Origin: Actinotalea lenta
GTDB taxonomy: Bacteria > Actinomycetota > Actinomycetes > Actinomycetales > Cellulomonadaceae
DNA: 64,000 nt
NCBI RefSeq assembly: GCF_030586465.1
Contig: NZ_JAUQYP010000002.1
Location: forward strand, 252,279-316,278
Direction of reading: 5' to 3'
The notes under the pieces were generated by a model, which saw only the letters and a list, made by a program, of their open reading frames with translations, was not told where the DNA came from and made no database searches. Position numbers and translations under genes: made by a program. Shown piece after piece: positions 61,067-64,000 of the stretch (its first letter is position 1; every line of letters begins with the position of its first letter).

Positions 61067-62079
61067 GCGCCGCGCAGCAGCCTCCGGCCCGGCGGTCGGT
61101 CCGGTCGGTCCTCGGCGTCCTGGTCCGCTGGGGTGCCCTGCTCGCCGCCCTCGTCCTGGCCGGGGTCGCCGTGCACGGCCGCTGGCCCGAGGTGCGCGGT
61201 CACCTGGCCGACCTCGGGTGGCCGGCGGTCACGGTGGCGGTCCTCGCGGCGATGGCCGCAGTGGCCTCCTCGGGCGAGCAGCAACGCGCGCTGCTCGCCG
61301 CGACCGGGGCGAACATCCGGCCGCGCCCGTGGGCCTCGGTCTTCTACCTCGCCCAGCTCGGCAAGTACCTGCCCGGCAGCGCCTGGGCCTACGTCGCGCA
61401 GACGGAGCTCGCACGCCAGCGCGGTGTGCGGCGCTCGGCCTCGGTCATGGTCATCGTGCTGGGAGCGGGCATGACGGTGGCCACCGCCGTGGTGGTCGCG
61501 GTGCCCGCCGTGGCGACCGGTCGGTTCTCGGACGTTCCCGCCTGGTTGCAGTGGTCCGTGGTCGCCGTGGGGGCCGCGGCGGTCGCCGTGCTCGCCGTGC
61601 GTCCCGAGCTCCTCGCCGACCTTCTGGCTCGCCTGCCCCTCGGGTTCCGCGGCCTGCGCCTGCCGGCCCTCGCACGGCATCGCGGACCCGTGCGCACGGC
61701 CCTGGGCTGGTCGTTCGTCGCGTGGCTGCTGTATGGGCTGCACTTCTGGTCGATCGTGGCGCCGTTGGGGCTGACGGGCGCGCGCGGGGCGGTCATGGCG
61801 CTGGGCACGTTCGCGCTGGCCTGGGTGTGCGGATTCCTGTTCTTCATCGCCCCCGCGGGCGCGTACGTCCGCGAAGCGGTGATCTATGCGGTCCTGGTCG
61901 GCGAGATCGGTGCGTCAGCGGCCACCGCGGCCGCCCTGGCCAGCCGGTTCCTCGTGATGGTCGCCGAGCTGATCCTCACCGGGGTCGGTGCCCTGCTCCG
62001 TGGGCGCGGCGGCGCACCGGCGAGCCAGGTCGACGCGGTTGACGGCCCGACCGAGGGGACCGACCGCTCGGCGACCTAG
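61063..62079 (+). CDS. Flippase-like membrane protein (AglD/LPG-synthase transmembrane family)
   Basis: The 338-residue protein has about eight helices and the conserved segment FYLAQLGKYLPGSAWAYVAQ, where GKYLPG is the family hallmark. FFIAPAGAYVREAVIYAVL near residue 265 is the second. The family (UPF0104) includes AglD, a membrane glycosyltransferase, and the membrane half of MprF. The soluble synthase domain of MprF is absent here. Being coupled to a glycosyltransferase, it may flip or process a lipid-linked sugar; this is inference. Confidence 0.78.
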   Translation: MSAAQQPPARRSVRSVLGVLVRWGALLAALVLAGVAVHGRWPEVRGHLADLGWPAVTVAVLAAMAAVASSGEQQRALLAATGANIRPRPWASVFYLAQLGKYLPGSAWAYVAQTELARQRGVRRSASVMVIVLGAGMTVATAVVVAVPAVATGRFSDVPAWLQWSVVAVGAAAVAVLAVRPELLADLLARLPLGFRGLRLPALARHRGPVRTALGWSFVAWLLYGLHFWSIVAPLGLTGARGAVMALGTFALAWVCGFLFFIAPAGAYVREAVIYAVLVGEIGASAATAAALASRFLVMVAELILTGVGALLRGRGGAPASQVDAVDGPTEGTDRSAT

Positions 62080-62131
62080 GCGTCGCACCGTGGGCGCGTC
62101 GCCAGGTTCATCCGTCCAGGTGAGCGGTGAC

Positions 62132-62148
62132 CGAGACGGACCGTCTCG
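62132..62148. promoter_or_regulatory. 17-bp inverted repeat upstream of the subtilase gene
   Basis: CGAGACGGACCGTCTCG is a perfect odd palindrome with a central A, 54 bases before the GTG at 62202. It is well placed for an operator in the promoter of the protease gene; no -10 box is clear. Confidence 0.4.
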
Positions 62149-62201
62149 CCCGTTCCTGGTGGTAGGAAGAGCCGTTCGGCCATCGCTCGCTTGGGGGCCT
62201 C

Positions 62202-64000
62202 GTGCGCGCGCTCATCCTCGTCCTCGCTCTCGGTGTCGCCATCGTGCCCGCCGCGCCTGGTGCCGCCGCGCCTGGTGCCGCCGCACCTGGTGCCGCCGCA
62301 CCCGGCGTCCCGGTCGGTGCCTCGGCGGCCGACGTCCCCACCCCCGACCGCGGCGCGGACCGCCCGGACGGGGCCTCGCCGACGCCGCACCGCACCGGGC
62401 TCGAGGAGATCCACCCGGCCGCGCCGCAGGACACCACGATCCCCGGTGAGGTGGTGGTGCGGTTCGCACCCGGCGTGAGCGCCACGCGGCAGGCCGCCGC
62501 GCTGTCCGCCGCCGGTGTGAGGACCCGCCGCACCGCATCGCGGGACGGCGCGCTGACGACGACCGTCACCGTGGCTCCCGAGCGGGCCGAGCAGGCGGCG
62601 GCCGCGCTGGCCGCCGCGCCAGGGGTGGTGGCCGCCCAGGTCGCGCACCGGAGGTCGGTCGCCGGTTGGACCGACGACCCGCTCCTGGACGAGGCGTGGC
62701 CGTACTTCGCCCTGACCGAGCTCCCGCGTGCCTGGGACGCCGACCAGGGCGCCGGCGTCGTGGTCGCGGTCCTCGACACCGGGGTCTCGGCCCACCCGGA
62801 CCTGGCCGGCGCGTTGCTCCCGGGCGTCGACCTGGTCGACAACGACTCCGACCCCTCGGACCCCAACGGGCACGGCACGGCCGTGGCTGGGGTCGTGGCA
62901 GCCCGGGGCGACAACGGTCTGGGGGCGGTCGGCTCCGCACCGGCCGCCTCCGTGCTCCCGGTGCGGGTCGCCGACGCGAACGGCCAGGCCGACGACGCGG
63001 TGATCGCCGCGGGGATCGACTGGGCGGTCGCGCACGGCGCGGACGTCATCAACATCTCGCTGGGCGGCCCGTCGGAAGCTCCCGTGCTGCTCGCAGCCAT
63101 GCGGGACGCCGTCGCCGCTGGGGCCGTCGTGGTGGTCGCGGCCGGAAACGACGGCACCGAGGCGCCGGAGTACCCCGCGGCCTACGCCCCGCTCGTCGAC
63201 GGCGTGATCGCCGTCGGTGCGACGGACGACGCCGGCCGGATCGAGCACTTCTCCAGCTCGGGCGACTGGGTCACGCTCGCCGCGCCCGGCCGCCAGCTGG
63301 GTGCACCGGCGCCCGGCGGCGGATACGTCTGGGCGACCGGCACGTCGTTCTCCGCCCCGCTCGCGGCGGGCGTCGCCGCGCTGGTGGAGGAGGCCGGGAC
63401 CACCGACCCGGCGGCCGTGCAGCGGGCCCTGACGCGCAGCGCACGGGACGCCGGACCGCGCGGCCTCGACCCGTGGTACGGCGCCGGCGTGGTCGATGCC
63501 GCCGCGGCGCTCGGGCTGGTCACGGCCGTCCCGCTGGACCGGGCCACCGGGGACGGCGGACCCGAGGACGGCCTGCCGGGTCAGGCGCAGCCTCTCGCGG
63601 CCGGGACCGACCACGAGGCGACCCTCGCCCCCGAGGGCGACGTCGACTGGTACCGCGTCGAGCTCGGCGCGGGCATGTACCAGGCCGTCGTCACTCCCGG
63701 TCTGGACCCGGTGACCGGCATCCGGGCCCAGCGCCCGGTCGTGATCGTGCTCGACGCCGCCGGGCACCGGATCGAGTCGACCGCTTCCGCCCCGGCCCAG
63801 CCCGTCAGTGCCGCCTTCGCGCTGTCCGGCCCGGGGTCCGTCGACGTGGGCGTGCGCGACACGAGCGGCGTGGTCACCCGCGCCCCGTACGACATCCGCG
63901 TGGAGCCCGCATCAGCCGTCGCGCCCTTCACGCGCGATGACGTCCGCACAACCGTGATCGACCCGCGGCTCGCCGTGGCGGACGTCACGGGTGACGGGCG
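62202..64000 (+). CDS. Secreted subtilisin-like serine protease (S8), C-terminus cut by the window end
   Basis: 599 codons are in the window and the frame is open to the edge. The signal peptide (RALILVLALGVAIVPAA) runs into AAAPG repeats. An I9-like propeptide (about 80-150) follows. The S8 domain has the triad D192 (AVLDTGVS), H224 (NGHGTAVAG) and S382 (GTSFSAP). A beta-domain (about 465-585) resembles PPC, and the last visible residues, LAVADVTGDG, look like the first FG-GAP or VCBS repeat, so the missing part is probably a propeller. The protease may process wall proteins. GTG 62202 follows GGGGG; no longer start is plausible. Confidence 0.9.
   Translation, partial: MRALILVLALGVAIVPAAPGAAAPGAAAPGAAAPGVPVGASAADVPTPDRGADRPDGASPTPHRTGLEEIHPAAPQDTTIPGEVVVRFAPGVSATRQAAALSAAGVRTRRTASRDGALTTTVTVAPERAEQAAAALAAAPGVVAAQVAHRRSVAGWTDDPLLDEAWPYFALTELPRAWDADQGAGVVVAVLDTGVSAHPDLAGALLPGVDLVDNDSDPSDPNGHGTAVAGVVAARGDNGLGAVGSAPAASVLPVRVADANGQADDAVIAAGIDWAVAHGADVINISLGGPSEAPVLLAAMRDAVAAGAVVVVAAGNDGTEAPEYPAAYAPLVDGVIAVGATDDAGRIEHFSSSGDWVTLAAPGRQLGAPAPGGGYVWATGTSFSAPLAAGVAALVEEAGTTDPAAVQRALTRSARDAGPRGLDPWYGAGVVDAAAALGLVTAVPLDRATGDGGPEDGLPGQAQPLAAGTDHEATLAPEGDVDWYRVELGAGMYQAVVTPGLDPVTGIRAQRPVVIVLDAAGHRIESTASAPAQPVSAAFALSGPGSVDVGVRDTSGVVTRAPYDIRVEPASAVAPFTRDDVRTTVIDPRLAVADVTGDG
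62250..62306 (+). repeat. Four copies of an AAAPG-coding 15-bp repeat
   Basis: The unit GCCGCCGCGCCTGGT, with GCG/GCA and CCT/CCC third-base changes, occurs in 3 full copies after a partial first one. It follows the signal peptide of the subtilase directly and encodes an Ala/Pro/Gly hinge. The copies are in frame and may vary in number between strains. Confidence 0.6.

Noticed and set aside
62250-62306. The AAAPG-coding repeats as a CRISPR-like or mobile repeat
   Set aside because: They are 15-bp, in frame and lie in a signal-peptide hinge; there are no spacers.

Overview
The window is dense, very GC-rich DNA with GTG and ATG starts, WhiB1, a PdtaS-type kinase and many start codons placed 5-8 nt after a -10 element. 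This points to an actinobacterium. The mix of a LacI-controlled GH1/ABC operon with surface-glycan and modular wall genes suggests the Cellulomonas group of Micrococcales; that family-level placement is inference, not proof. I see no rRNA, tRNA, CRISPR array, transposase or phage gene.

Layout. (1) 1-6886, minus strand: a tightly coupled operon for a surface glycan. It holds a PglF-like dehydratase, PglE-like aminotransferase, PglC-like initiating sugar transferase, PglD-like acetyltransferase, WbuB-like glycosyltransferase, FnlA/CapE and the start of FnlB/CapF. Together these would make a bacillosamine-type sugar-P-undecaprenol primer and add L-FucNAc. (2) 7121-8543: a low-molecular-weight tyrosine phosphatase and a VIT1/CCC1 metal transporter. 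(3) 8577-14409, minus: a sugar ABC importer, GH1 beta-glucosidase and LacI regulator in one operon, with a perfect palindromic operator upstream and two strong hairpins after the binding-protein gene. (4) 14736-24445: housekeeping and regulatory genes: a Cys-containing HTH regulator, NYN-domain protein, glutamate dehydrogenase, DrrAB-like exporter, VanY-type peptidase, flavodoxin, DUF2505, PdtaS kinase, WhiB1 and a small membrane protein. (5) 24446-33272: a large orphan EccC/FtsK-type ATPase, an FtsX remnant, a two-component system, GtrA, PurK, PurE and a membrane protein. (6) 33476-64000: a long cell-envelope region with an acyltransferase-3, two LCP ligases, RmlB/C/D, a Wzm/Wzt exporter, about six glycosyltransferases, a GT-C membrane transferase, a flippase-like protein, and secreted modular proteins (a cell-surface protein, an N-acetylmuramoyl-L-alanine amidase, a SpoIID/LytB protein and a subtilase cut by the window end).

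How it fits together. Two glycan systems are visible: the bacillosamine/FucNAc-type operon at the left edge, and a rhamnose-containing, ABC-exported polymer on the right. LCP proteins would ligate polymer to peptidoglycan. The secreted amidase, SpoIID protein and surface protein share a tandem C-terminal module of about 115 residues (a VLDTR-type motif at its start, DVVGYF-type motif at its end). They sit among the glycan genes, so the module may attach them to that wall polymer. This shared module is the most interesting candidate for something undescribed.

A second theme is gene expression. About sixteen operon heads have a TAnnnT-like hexamer ending 5-8 nt before the start codon and no Shine-Dalgarno sequence, so they are probably read from leaderless mRNAs. 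Within operons nearly all genes overlap by ATGA, GTGA, TGATG or even CTGA.
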